Below, piece after piece: positions 9,361 through 19,208 of a stretch of 64,000 nucleotides of DNA (position 1 is its first letter; every line of letters begins with the position of its first letter). The DNA lies in NCBI GenBank assembly GCA_025765595.1, contig JAIVFH010000077.1, forward strand, positions 1 through 64,000, read 5' to 3'. Source of the stretch: Obelidium mucronatum (lineage: Eukaryota; Chytridiomycota; Chytridiomycetes; Chytridiales; Chytriomycetaceae). The translations under genes were made by a program, and so were the position numbers. The notes beneath the pieces were generated by a model. That model did not search any database. It worked only from the letters and a program-made list of their open reading frames with translations, and was not told the DNA's origin.

Positions 9361-11502
9361 ATGTCGTTTCCAAAACATAATTATGCCGTTTGCAAAATAT
9401 TCTGGGACAGAGATCTCGAAGCAGCAAACCAAACTTCAATTATGCAACAGCATCCCCTGATAGCTGTCCCCAATTACATTAACGTGGAAGCATCTGGCTT
9501 TGGGGCAGGCGACATAAACTCAGAGCTACAATCTGTGGTTGACAGCTATTCGGCACTGAAACCAACCAAGCTAATTGCTTTCGCCAAAGACGCGGCCGGA
9601 GGAGTTTTCATCAAAAAGCGTCGACAAGAAAACCTCGAAGATGCATTCAATGGAACAGAAATCTTCCGTGTCGTTGACGCGAACTGCACTCAAATCACAG
9701 ACTTGTGCTCAGGGCCAAACCTTGGATGCAACATCTCAAGCTGGAAACCCGTTAAATCAGGCGCTATATTTCTTCGTGATGTAGGAGGAAATGAAGCACC
9801 TGATCTATGGGAGGGTATGGTTGACAGCCAGTCTGTTTGGACGTTCCATAGGTTGATTACAAACGATAACCCAAAGACAAAGTGTTCTGGAATATGCGTC
9901 TCGAAAAACGAGTTGATGCTCGTGTTCACATGGAATAAGAGGGACTGTAAATGCGGTGATGTTTATACTTGGACTCGCGCCACCCCAACTGCGTCTTGGA
10001 AGGATACAAATCCGATTTTGGCTTATCAAGCAAGTGGCGGAATGATTCATCCCTTTGCGTTTATTGAGAATACTCGCGTCCTGTTTGGAGAAGCATTTTC
10101 GGCTTCTCGAATGGACCTGCATTCTTGCGATGTGAAGGAAGATGGGACCATTGATTTTCCAATCAGAACGATTGAGTATCCAGGAACGCTATACAGAAAA
10201 GAAGTGACCTTTGAAACTTTGGAGACCTCAGAAACCGATCCGGACGTTATATATATTGCAACGAATGCGTATAGTGATGTTTTTGCGTTAGCTGAAGTGA
10301 ATATACGGACCCAGAATGTTCGCCATATAACAACGCCTGGCAATACTCATGGAGCATCTTTTCCCAGCCCTTGGGATGTCGAGCATATTGCGATGATTTC
10401 AGACACCATGATTCTCTTTTGTTTGAACGAAGGTGGCCAATCTGGCAGCTACCTATTTGATACAAGCACCTGGAGTATACTCCGGCAGCTTGACACACCT
10501 CTCGGAGTTATTTCGAATATAATTGTCGACAAGACTGCCAACAGAGTATCTTATGCAATCAACTCTCCCTCACATCCCTCCTTACTCTTTAACTTCGATG
10601 TGCTTGCGCTGGAATCAACGCCCTTTCCCAGTGCACTCCCCACCACTTGCGAAGGAAAAAGCAACAGCCCATCCGTTTCAAATGACCCAGAATTGATTAC
10701 CTACACTTCCTTTGATGGAACAAAAATCTCAGCATATCTCCACCGCCCACCCAACCCTCCAAGCAAACCAACCCCTGTTCTCTTGTACATCCACGGCGGC
10801 CCAGCGTCCCAATACCGCCCTTACTACCTCCCCGGAAACCACTCCCTCAGCATGCGATACCTCACAAACGAAATGGGAATCACATGCATCGCGCCAAACA
10901 TCCGCGGCTCAACTGGCTACGGAACAGCATTCATGGAGTCAGATGACCGATTGAAGCGGCAAGACGCGTTGAAAGATATCGAGGCCCTTGTGCATTGGGT
11001 CTGTGGGCAGTCTGACAAGTATGATGGATCGCGGGTTGGGATCATGGGGAGGTCGTATGGCGGGTGGGCGGTTTTGGCGTCGATGGTATTTTACCCGGGT
11101 TTATTCAGGTGTGGGTTGGCGACTTGTGGAATCAGTAATTATCTGACGTTTTTTGAGAATACGGGGCCGTGGAGAGCGGAACATCGGAGGAAAGAGTATG
11201 GAGATGAAAGGGATCCTGTGGAGCGGGAGTTTTTGGAGAAGATTAGTCCGATGCTGCATGCAGACAAGATTGTTGCGCCGTTGTATTTGGCGATTGGGGA
11301 GAATGATACAAGGGTTCCGTTGGGGGAGGCTGTTCAGATGGCACAGGTTGTGAGAGAAAAGGGGAAAACTGTTTGGTTGCTTGTAGGGAAGAAGGAGGGC
11401 CACGTTTTTGAGCAAAAGAGCGTTCAAGACTTTCATGCAGTTGCTCAAGCTTCTTTTCTCAAAAAGTTTTTGATGGATGCAAATTTCAATTCAAATTTAT
11501 AA
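9361..11502 (+). CDS. S9 family serine peptidase (acylaminoacyl-peptidase-like)
   Basis: A single uninterrupted exon encodes 713 residues. The N-terminal ~430 residues have the repetitive beta-rich character of the S9 propeller. The C-terminal alpha/beta-hydrolase domain carries HGGP (oxyanion hole), the nucleophile motif GRSYGG with Ser565, the acid in GENDTR (Asp649) and the histidine in EGHVF (His681), a complete Ser-Asp-His triad. The arrangement matches prolyl-oligopeptidase-clan aminopeptidases and acylaminoacyl peptidases that cleave short or N-blocked peptides in the cytosol. An alternative start is the ATG at 9442, where similarity to such proteins would more naturally begin. Confidence 0.9.
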   Translation: MSFPKHNYAVCKIFWDRDLEAANQTSIMQQHPLIAVPNYINVEASGFGAGDINSELQSVVDSYSALKPTKLIAFAKDAAGGVFIKKRRQENLEDAFNGTEIFRVVDANCTQITDLCSGPNLGCNISSWKPVKSGAIFLRDVGGNEAPDLWEGMVDSQSVWTFHRLITNDNPKTKCSGICVSKNELMLVFTWNKRDCKCGDVYTWTRATPTASWKDTNPILAYQASGGMIHPFAFIENTRVLFGEAFSASRMDLHSCDVKEDGTIDFPIRTIEYPGTLYRKEVTFETLETSETDPDVIYIATNAYSDVFALAEVNIRTQNVRHITTPGNTHGASFPSPWDVEHIAMISDTMILFCLNEGGQSGSYLFDTSTWSILRQLDTPLGVISNIIVDKTANRVSYAINSPSHPSLLFNFDVLALESTPFPSALPTTCEGKSNSPSVSNDPELITYTSFDGTKISAYLHRPPNPPSKPTPVLLYIHGGPASQYRPYYLPGNHSLSMRYLTNEMGITCIAPNIRGSTGYGTAFMESDDRLKRQDALKDIEALVHWVCGQSDKYDGSRVGIMGRSYGGWAVLASMVFYPGLFRCGLATCGISNYLTFFENTGPWRAEHRRKEYGDERDPVEREFLEKISPMLHADKIVAPLYLAIGENDTRVPLGEAVQMAQVVREKGKTVWLLVGKKEGHVFEQKSVQDFHAVAQASFLKKFLMDANFNSNL

Positions 11503-11549
11503 ACAAACAAAGAACTTATATAATAAAATGGATATATATAGCTTATGAA

Positions 11550-12464
11550 TTAATGATAGGTATTGTGTGTTGCCTCCAACAGATTCTTGAAAAACACACC
11601 AGAACAAGGAGACACACGCGATACGATATCCATTCCATTATTCAAAACGCGCTCATCCGCCATCAACAACTTGATAACATCCAAATGGCGATTTTGAACA
11701 GCCAATCGCAAGGCAAGGTTACAATTCATCAACGGATCCACACGGTCATGTGCCAGCAAAACCTTGACCACCTCCAAATGGCCTCTTTGACAAGCCCAAG
11801 CAATCGCAGTGTTATTATGATCCGAAGGATCAACTCTCGAATCCGTCAGCAAAAGATTCACAATCTCCAAATGTCCTTCAAACGCTGCGAAACGGAACCC
11901 GTAGTTACACGAAACGGTTGGATCCACACGAGAGTCGTCCAACAGCAGCTTTACAATTTCAAAGTGGCCATAGTGCGTCGCTGCCTTGAAGGCACGGTTT
12001 TCCGAATCCTGTGGCTGCACGTCCGGGTCTTGGAGCAAGAGTTTCACGAGGTGGGTGTGGCCGCGTTTGGAGGCCCAATGGAGAGCGAAATTGGGTAGCT
12101 CCTTTTCAGTGGATTTAGTCCGGGTGACTTCCTTGTAAAGCGCGTTCTGGTAGTTGGGGAGGAGTTTCGGGGCCCCCCACACGCAATCACAGCGAATACA
12201 GCCGTTTCCTCCCAATAACCTCCAAACGGTTTCGGCGCGCTCTTTTTTCATTTGATGGCGGATATGGGATGTTGCGAATACAGGGCTGAAGAGGATGAAT
12301 GGGGCGAGGAGGTTTTTAGATGCTAATGCAATGTTGATGAGGTCTTGCGAGGAGTCCAGAGGGACGTTCATCAAAATTTCTTGGATTAACTCGGATGGGA
12401 AAGAATGCATCTCGTCGCTGTTCAGTTGTTGTTTTTTATTTTCTTCTCCGGCTCCCCGGCTCAT
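11550..12464 (-). CDS. F-box and ankyrin-repeat protein
   Basis: An intronless 304-residue protein. Residues ~19-60 (MHSFPSELIQEILMNVPL, then NIALASKNLLAPFIL) fit an F-box, the Skp1-binding motif of SCF ubiquitin ligases. From ~125 on there are about five ankyrin repeats, recognisable by the recurring GH.E.VKLLL.D.RVDP pattern. Ankyrin repeats would bind the substrate. A second F-box/ankyrin gene lies at 29024..30194; the two are not close copies. The target is unknown. Confidence 0.85.
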   Translation of the reverse strand: MSRGAGEENKKQQLNSDEMHSFPSELIQEILMNVPLDSSQDLINIALASKNLLAPFILFSPVFATSHIRHQMKKERAETVWRLLGGNGCIRCDCVWGAPKLLPNYQNALYKEVTRTKSTEKELPNFALHWASKRGHTHLVKLLLQDPDVQPQDSENRAFKAATHYGHFEIVKLLLDDSRVDPTVSCNYGFRFAAFEGHLEIVNLLLTDSRVDPSDHNNTAIAWACQRGHLEVVKVLLAHDRVDPLMNCNLALRLAVQNRHLDVIKLLMADERVLNNGMDIVSRVSPCSGVFFKNLLEATHNTYH

Positions 12465-12797
12465 GCTGGGATTTAAACATTTCAGCGATTTTTTTTGTTG
12501 GCTTGTTTACATCTCCAAAACAAGCTTGTTCTTGTTTCCATCTCTATTTTTCTCGTGAGTCCAACACCAAACTGTCATTATTGCCTTTTTTTTAAATTCT
12601 CAATAAACATGGTTGGTTTGCCCCTTGAGCCCTTGCAGCATCATCACTTTTTTTTTTCAGCGGGACATAAATTTTTCTACTGTCACGACCAGGGGGCTTT
12701 CAACAGAGATGCGTCACTTGCCCCCTCTCATAAATAGCAAGGCTTCAAGAAATAACACCTGCCGTCGCTTATTCTTGCCTCTACAAAAAAATCCCAG
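12465..12797. other. Shared upstream region of F-box and GH18 genes
   Basis: Divergent intergenic region. It contains a T-rich stretch and a TATA-like element (ATAAATAG, 12730..12737) 60-70 nt upstream of the GH18 start. No gene is supported. Confidence 0.45.
12730..12737 (+). promoter_or_regulatory. TATA-like element of GH18 copy 1
   Basis: ATAAATAG sits 61-68 nt upstream of the ATG at 12798. A comparable TATAAATA precedes GH18 copy 2. Confidence 0.45.
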
Positions 12798-14580
12798 ATG
12801 AGGTCCTCCTCCTACCTATCACTCACGTCACTTCTCCTAATACTCCTCTCCTGTACAACCTCCACCGTCCAACCCTTGGCAACACCTTCCGCCGGCCTCA
12901 AAGTCGTTGGCGGCTACCTCCTCCTCAACCCATCCACAGCGGCCTCGAAACTCAAAGCACTCGCATCAAACGCTGCAAAGATTCCCGTCAACAGAATCTT
13001 TTTATCCTTTGTCGCGCCCACGATGGTGTACGTGCCGGGGTCCAAAACGCTCAAGTACGCGGATATCGGGTACAAGAAGGGTGGCGATTATGGGTTCGCG
13101 GAGGTGAAAAAGTATGTGGGGTTGTTGCAGAAGGGTGGCGTGGAAGTGTTTTTGTCGATGGGGGGTTGGAATTTTAATTGTTTTCCGTACTTTTATATGG
13201 TTTGTTGCTGTTGTTGTGTTGTGTTTTCTTTTTGGATGTTGCCGCCCTATATTTAACTCATGTTTGTTTGTCTCGTTTTTAACAGAAATATTCAATCTCT
13301 TCGTTCCCAACGGGTCCAAACTACTGGAAAATCCAACAATACGGAAACAACTCTGCCTCCAACTGCAACGCTACAAACATGTGGTGCTACGTGTGTGAAC
13401 CACAATCTTCAAACACAACACTCTCGGACTTTGTGATTTTCCCTGAACCCGCCAAAACTAAAACCTGGAAACGCGCGCAAGCACAGGTGGAGGCGGCGAG
13501 TAAAACAGCAAAGGGGATGCCTGTGAAATGGAATCCACAGTTTATAGGGGGTGCTGTTGTTACGGATGGTGCAATGTCTGTGACTGTTCCGGGGGATAAT
13601 ACTTGGTTCAAGAAGGGAAGGGATCCGTATCAAGATTTTGTGTATTTGGCGAAGGATTTGGGGTTGGATGGTGTTGATTTGGATTATGAAGAGATTTGGC
13701 ATGGTAACGATTTTTTTTTGTTAAGAATCCTTTTTTTTTTGACAGCTAATGCGATTTCTCTTTTTTTCAAATAGCGGATACGTTCCGAAGCGGTACAGTG
13801 CCTGGACCCTTCAAGATTGACCAAACCGTGTACAAATACGCTGCGATATCGTTCGACATTATCAACAACATCAAAGCAATCTACCCCGCCTGCAAATTCG
13901 GAACCGCCGCCGGCGCCGCCGGAGCATGGCAAGGGAACTGGTGGGGCGGAAACCTCAAGGGCTTATGGTACTACCTGAACCTGTGGTACCCCGAAGTCGT
14001 CAACTTTATGGCCACGGGCAAGAACGCGGGAGGAATCAATGTCATGACATATGACTTGTCCAACAACAATGCGCATTTCGAATGCCCCAGTGGACAGACT
14101 GCGGATTGCGATTTGGCTGGACAAGTGCAGTTTTATATGGAAACGTATGCGAATGCGAGTATTCCGGCACGGGTTGGGTATGAAGTGGGGCAGCCTGCGT
14201 ATCCGGATCCTACGAATGATGCGGCTCATCAGCTTCCATTGACGAAGGCTGGGTTGAGTGCTATTATTAATGGTGTTGCGACGAGTTCGACGTTGGGTGG
14301 GTTTTTTTGGGAGTTGTATAAGCCAAAGAATAGTGAGCCTACGGGGGTGGCTGGGCAGCCGAATAATATTGATGCGAATACTGTTGCGCGGCAAGTTTGC
14401 AAGGCTGTGATTCCGAATGCGGCGAGATGTAACGGGTCTATTCCACAGATTCCAGGGATTTCTTCGGCAATGGGTGGAGGTGATGCTGGGTATGGTCATT
14501 CCATGAATGGGTTTCCAGGAAATTCTGGGTCTGGAAATCCAAATGGAGCGGGTGGTAGTGGTGGTGGAGCCAAACAGTAG
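12798..14580 (+). CDS. Secreted GH18 chitinase-like protein, copy 1
   Basis: Exons 12798..13199, 13286..13703 and 13775..14580 sum to 1626 nt, 541 residues. A signal peptide (hydrophobic core YLSLTSLLLILLS) opens the protein. Glycoside hydrolase family 18 signatures are present: FLSMGGWN on strand 3 and the catalytic DGVDLDYEE on strand 4 (DxxDxDxE complete). GH18 enzymes hydrolyse chitin or related beta-1,4-GlcNAc polymers, so wall remodelling or chitin use is likely. The C-terminus is Gly/Ser/Asn-rich without the binding module found in copy 2. It shares intron positions and long identical blocks with the gene at 19209..21105 and with the pseudogene at 56484..58600. Confidence 0.92.
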
Positions 14581-14744
14581 TTGCTTTGTTTCTCCGATTG
14601 ATTGATTGTCTTTATACCGCTTTTTCTGTGCATCATTGTGTTTCTTTAATGCATTCATTTCTTTTTAAATAATACATTCCCTCTAAAAAAAGACTATATA
14701 TTTCATTTTTTCCATAAAACAAAAAAAAACAACCATGGTAACTT

Positions 14745-16629
14745 TTAAATCCAATCAATTTCAGTTGAAGCAACGGTTCCCCTTTCCTTCAAAATATCCA
14801 CAATAGTATCCACCAAAAACAGCCGTCTCGCAGCGGCCGAATCGTCCTCTACAGGCGCTGGTTCATTGTTTTCATCCTCGTGATTCATCTTTTCAGTCCT
14901 TTCCAACAAATCGCGAATTTCTTGTTTTGTGGTGCAATCGAGAATCATTCCAACAGTACCCCAGCCTATAGGATTGTTGTTTTTTTTAAAAAGGTTATTA
15001 TGAGGGTTGTGTGGAACAAAAGAAGGAAGAAAAAGAATATAAAGAAGAAATGTAGAATAAGAAATTGAATACGCGGTTATAGTACAAAAAAGAATACACC
15101 GCCTTCGGCGGTAGAGATACACCGCCTTTGGCGGTTGAAGAACAAAAAAAGAACACACCGCCTTCGGCGGTAGAGATACACCGCCTTCGACGGTTAAAGA
15201 AAAAAAAAAGAATACACCGCCTTCGGCGGCAGAGATACACCGCCTTCGGCGGTACAGATACACCGCCTTCGGCGGTTTAAGAACAAAAAAAGATCACACC
15301 GCCTTCGGCGGTAGAGATACATCGCCTTCGACGGTTAAAGAACAAAAAAAGAACACACCGCCTTCGGCGGTAGAGATACACCGCCTTCGGCGGTACGGAA
15401 CCGCCTTCGGCGGTAAGTTAGAAAAAAACCAACCAAGTTTTAATTTCGAAACAAGAGCAGGAGGGTATTTAGAGGTATCATGAACAAGAGGAGGAAAACT
15501 AGACTTTTTCTTGGTGTTTGTAGTGGCAGTTATAGTAGTTGTAGAAACGGAATCAAGACTGTCTACACTTTGACGCAAAAGTGAATCATCCTCATCAATA
15601 GCAGAAACAATCGAAGACAAGGACGACGACAATGGCAGTGGAATAGGATCATGATATGTAATTTCCAATTCGGCAACAAGAAAAGAATCTTTAAGAAGCG
15701 ACACGACGGCTTGAATAGCACGAATCAAGGAGACGAGAGATTCATTGTTGAGAGAAGTGAGTAATTGGAGTTCGCGCTCGTGATCCGTTTTCCCAATCAT
15801 TGCATCCGCTTCCTTGTCGTCGACTTCTTGCAGTTGAACATCATTTTGAGCAGTATCCGAATCGCCCTCATTGACTGGTTTCTTTTCAGTGTTTGATTCA
15901 TTATCGGAGTGAGCAGACAACTTTGCCTTGTCGAGCGCCACGCGAGCATTCTTTGCCTTCTTGAGGGCATCGCTGACAGCCCACAGCAGCAGAATAGCCG
16001 CTTCGGCATCGGCCGTCGCCTTTGCAGCGTCAAACTTTATTTGCGGCTGTTGAGATTTCGGTGACGTCGGACCCGCGGACGAAGAAGACGGCGATGGCGG
16101 CGACGAAGCGGACGAAAAGCCCAGACGCGACAGACGCGCGAGCACGGACGGCCGCTGGTCTTTTTCTGGTTTTTCTTTTTCTTTTTCGTCGAGAAGAACC
16201 GGCGACGGCGGCGTTGGCGCGGGCGTTCCAGGGCGGACTCTGTCTCGTTCGAGGTCGTTGTCGTTGTCTTCAAGTTGTTCGTCTTGTTCGTCGTCTTCTC
16301 TTTCGTCTTCTTTCTCGTCCTGCTCCGTGCGCGCAAAGAACCAGCCCGCCGCCTTCTTCTTCGCACTCGCCGCACCCGCCGCGCGCACCGCCCGCCGCTG
16401 CGTCTGCCGCGCAAACGCCGCCGCCGCGCCGCCAAAGTCGCCCTTGATCTGCGCCTGCAGCTCGGCGGGGAACGTGGCGCTGACGAGCGCCTTCGACCCG
16501 TCCTGGTTGAGCCGCTTCTTGACGGCGTTGTAGATTGCTTTTGTTTGGAGGTTTGTTTTAATAGGAAACACTCCCTGGTCAAAGAGTTCTCTTACCCATG
16601 ATGATGATCACTTCTATTACCCCGGGCAT
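14745..16629 (-). CDS. Unrecognised alanine/acidic-rich protein with a hairpin-filled intron
   Basis: Exons 16596..16629, 15434..16537 and 14745..14965 total 1359 nt, 452 residues. The protein starts MPGVIEVIIIM, has an Ala/Arg-rich segment (AAAAFARQTQRRAVRAAG), long acidic and Ser/Pro low-complexity tracts, an Ala/Lys helix (AAILLLWAVSDALKKAKNAR) and ends in a conserved-looking block: GWGTVGMILDCTTKQEIRDL. I do not recognise a family. The second intron (14966..15433, 468 nt) is several times longer than typical here because it contains twelve hairpin repeats. The 5' exon region is very GC-rich, so long antisense reading frames there are shadows. Confidence 0.7.
15098..15414 (-). repeat. Array of twelve 15-nt palindromic hairpins inside an intron
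   Basis: Copies of ACCGCCTTCGGCGGT (or close variants) start at 15098, 15121, 15157, 15180, 15216, 15239, 15262, 15298, 15321, 15357, 15380 and 15400. Spacing alternates mostly 23 and 36 nt, so the array is built of a ~59-nt two-hairpin unit whose linkers (GAGATAC, and an A-rich AAGAACAAAAAAAGAA type) are also conserved. Six-base stems ACCGCC/GGCGGT enclose a 3-nt loop. In the transcript sense of the host gene (minus strand) the loop reads GAA. The array is wholly inside intron 14966..15433. Confidence 0.9.
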
Positions 16630-16877
16630 TGCGACGTTGTTGGTGGTGGTGTACGATCAACCAAACCTGTCAATTTGGGGATGAAATTTATTTATGGAAA
16701 TGGGGAGACTTCAACACGTGTGCCACCCAAGTTAGATAGACACACGTTTCTTTTGCTTCATAGTAATCAAGCACCTTTTCGTTTCCTTTATAGACTTTTG
16801 TTTCGAATGCACCTGCTATTTTTTTATTTTATTTTTTATTTTTTTTTTAAATTATTTTTTAACATTTTTTTTTAATT

Positions 16878-18550
16878 ATGACCAACCGAAAGGTTGCTGT
16901 CATTGGAAGTGGTGTCGCTGGCCTTTGTGCTGCTCGTCACTTTTTGCATGAAGGATCTTGGGATGTTGTTGTTTTTGAAATCAATTCAAGTGTGGGTGGT
17001 GTTTGGGTCAAGGCGAATGATTTTGTGTGTTTGCAGAGGTTCAAGTTTTTTTTGATCCACCGCCGAAGGCGGTGTATGCTCTGCCGCCAAAGGCGGCGTG
17101 TTTTACCGCCGAAGGCGGTGTTGTTTTCCGCCGAAGGCGGTGTTTTTTTTTTTTTTTTTCTTCTTTTGACCACCGCCTTCGGCGGTGTATTCTTAATCAT
17201 TTTGACTTCCTCTTCTTCCATTCCAGTCCATCCAACGGATACTACTTTCCTGGATTCCCCTTTCAAGAAAAAGTAAACGAATTTGCAACAAAATCTCAGA
17301 TCCAACGATACTTGGAATCTTTTGTATGCGAATTTGATATCATGGACAAGATTCGGTTCAGATCAAAAGTCGTTCAAATTTCTCCGAGAACTGATGGACC
17401 AAGAGGGTGGAAGTTGACTGTCGTTGAATGGACGGGTGATTCTTATCAACAAGAGTTTGATTTCGTTGTTTCGGCTCAAGGTGCTTATTCTGGGATTCCA
17501 AATGTATATCTGTATTCTTTGTTTTCCTTCTTCTTCTTCTTTCATGCAATAATACCTGCCTTTTTTTTTTTTTTTACTTTTTGACAGATCCCTCAGATAC
17601 CAGGGCACGAGTCCTTTGGCGCTCCCATCCTCCACAGCTCCCAACTATCAAAAAACAATCACATCCAATTACCCAACGTAGTCATTGTCGGCGGCGGTAA
17701 AACTGCACTGGATTGCTTAATGCATCGATTCAATGAACGCGATGGAATCATGTCTCATGCATCATCCACATCATCACATGTTCCACAGACACATTGGGTT
17801 TCTCGAAGGACATCTTGGTACTACCCACAACGCGTCTTTTTCAATTGTTTCAATGTAATGTCGATTCTTGGATATCGATTCGCTTTCATGAGTGTTTGGG
17901 ATGCGTTTCGGCTTGTTGTTTTTGGTGATGATGCAAGGAATGGGTCAGAGGATAATGATGGATCGAAAAATGGACCTTCTTGGTTGTCGTCGTTCTTTGT
18001 GCAGAGTATATGGAGAAGGAAGGCTGCTACACCAACCACTCCTCCGTCTTGGCTGAGTTTATACCTTTTTGGATACCGTGCTGGAGATTCCATGATTCCA
18101 ACCACCAGGTTTCAAAGTGTTTCTTTTTTTTCTTTTTCTTTCTTTTTCTTGTTCTTCTGGTTTATTTAACCGCCGTTCTTCTACACACATGTAAAATTTT
18201 TTCTATCCCAAAAAAAGCCTCTCCAATCAATGCGCAGCAATCATGCAACCCACAACCTTCCTCTCCAAAGTCCGCTCAAACTCTATCCAACACCACCCAC
18301 AAACCACAATCACAAGATTCTCACACAGAACCATCCACCTCTCCAACAACAACACACAAATAAACAACATCGACGCCGTCGTATTTGCAACAGGAACAAT
18401 CCAGAACATGGTCGTGCCCGACGGGTTCAAAGGTTTGGTTGAATCCAATGGATTGTTTCTGTATCGGCATTTGGTGCATCCAGAGATCCCGGATATGGCG
18501 TTTTGTCAAGGGTTGGGGAGTACAATGACGCCTGTAACGATTTCAATGGT

Positions 18551-18585
<35 letters not shown>

Positions 18586-19000
18586 TTTTTTCGTTTAATT
18601 TGAATTCTGTAACTTCTGTCTTTCCAAAAAAAAAAAAAAAAAACAGGGACTTCATTGGATCACAGCAGTACTTCGAAACGAGATCCTCCTCCCACCCACT
18701 GAAACCCAAATGTCCGAAATCAAGAATCTGAAACGCATGCAAATAGAGAGAGCGTGTATAGACGACGCGGATCTTGCAAACAGGGTCGAGTTTTTCCCAT
18801 TTTGCGATCGCGTTTGTTTGGATTTGGGGATTTGTCCGTTCCGGAAATTGAATCGGTGGGGGATAACCAAGTGGTGGAATCCTTTGGCTTGGGTGCATGA
18901 AGTTGTTGGTTGTTATTCACCAGACGATTATGATTTCAATATCATTGACGCTGAAATTCGAAATATAAGGAGGGAAAAAGGCGGCGAGATTATCAAATAG
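16878..19000 (+). CDS. Flavin-containing monooxygenase-like FAD/NAD(P) oxidoreductase
   Basis: Five exons (16878..17026, 17227..17503, 17588..18108, 18218..18548, 18647..19000) total 1632 nt, 543 residues. The FAD Rossmann motif VIGSGVAGLCAARHF opens the protein, with EINSSVGGVW closing that fold. The second dinucleotide motif VVIVGGGKTALDC lies near residue 190, and VVFATGTIQN fits the late ATG motif of FMO-type enzymes. These oxidise amines, thiols or ketones using NADPH and oxygen; the substrate is unknown. The first donor (GTGTTT at 17027) was chosen because it alone keeps phase with the next exon. Intron 1 holds five hairpin repeats; intron 4 begins with 32 T and ends with 18 A. Confidence 0.85.
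17059..17186 (+). repeat. Five hairpin repeats inside intron 1 of the monooxygenase gene
   Basis: Copies at 17059, 17083, 17105, 17127 and 17172. Four have a purine loop (GAA or AAA) on the sense strand; the last is in the opposite orientation (loop TTC). The copy at 17083 reads GCCGCCAAAGGCGGC, where both partners of the outermost stem pair changed together (A-T to G-C). The elements are the same family as those at 15098..15414 in the adjacent divergent gene. Confidence 0.88.
18549..18646 (+). other. Intron with opposing poly-T and poly-A tracts
   Basis: Intron 4 of the monooxygenase has T32 (18552..18583) directly after the donor and A18 (18626..18643) directly before the acceptor. The two tracts are complementary and could pair in the pre-mRNA. 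Confidence 0.6.
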
Positions 19001-19208
19001 ATATCATTATAATCCTATATATATTAAGAAAAAATAAAATCAACTAGAAAAACAAGGCAAACCAAAACAAATAAAAAAAAAAGGCGAACATCCAGAAAAT
19101 AAAATTGGCAAATAATATTTATTTTCTTTGCGTTTGTCATAGCTTATTTTATCAAATCCAATTCACACTTATTTCCGCCGCCTTGCCCAGGTTTTCAGTT
19201 TCATTCAT

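Noticed and set aside
15098..15414. CRISPR-like regular repeat array
   Set aside because: Repeats are 15-nt perfect palindromes, spacers are themselves conserved A-rich linkers rather than unique, and the array lies inside a spliceosomal intron of a eukaryotic gene.
16022..16601. Long antisense reading frames over the GC-rich exon at 16.0-16.6 kb
   Set aside because: They are Arg/Pro-rich shadows of a real minus-strand coding exon and have no plausible start or domain.
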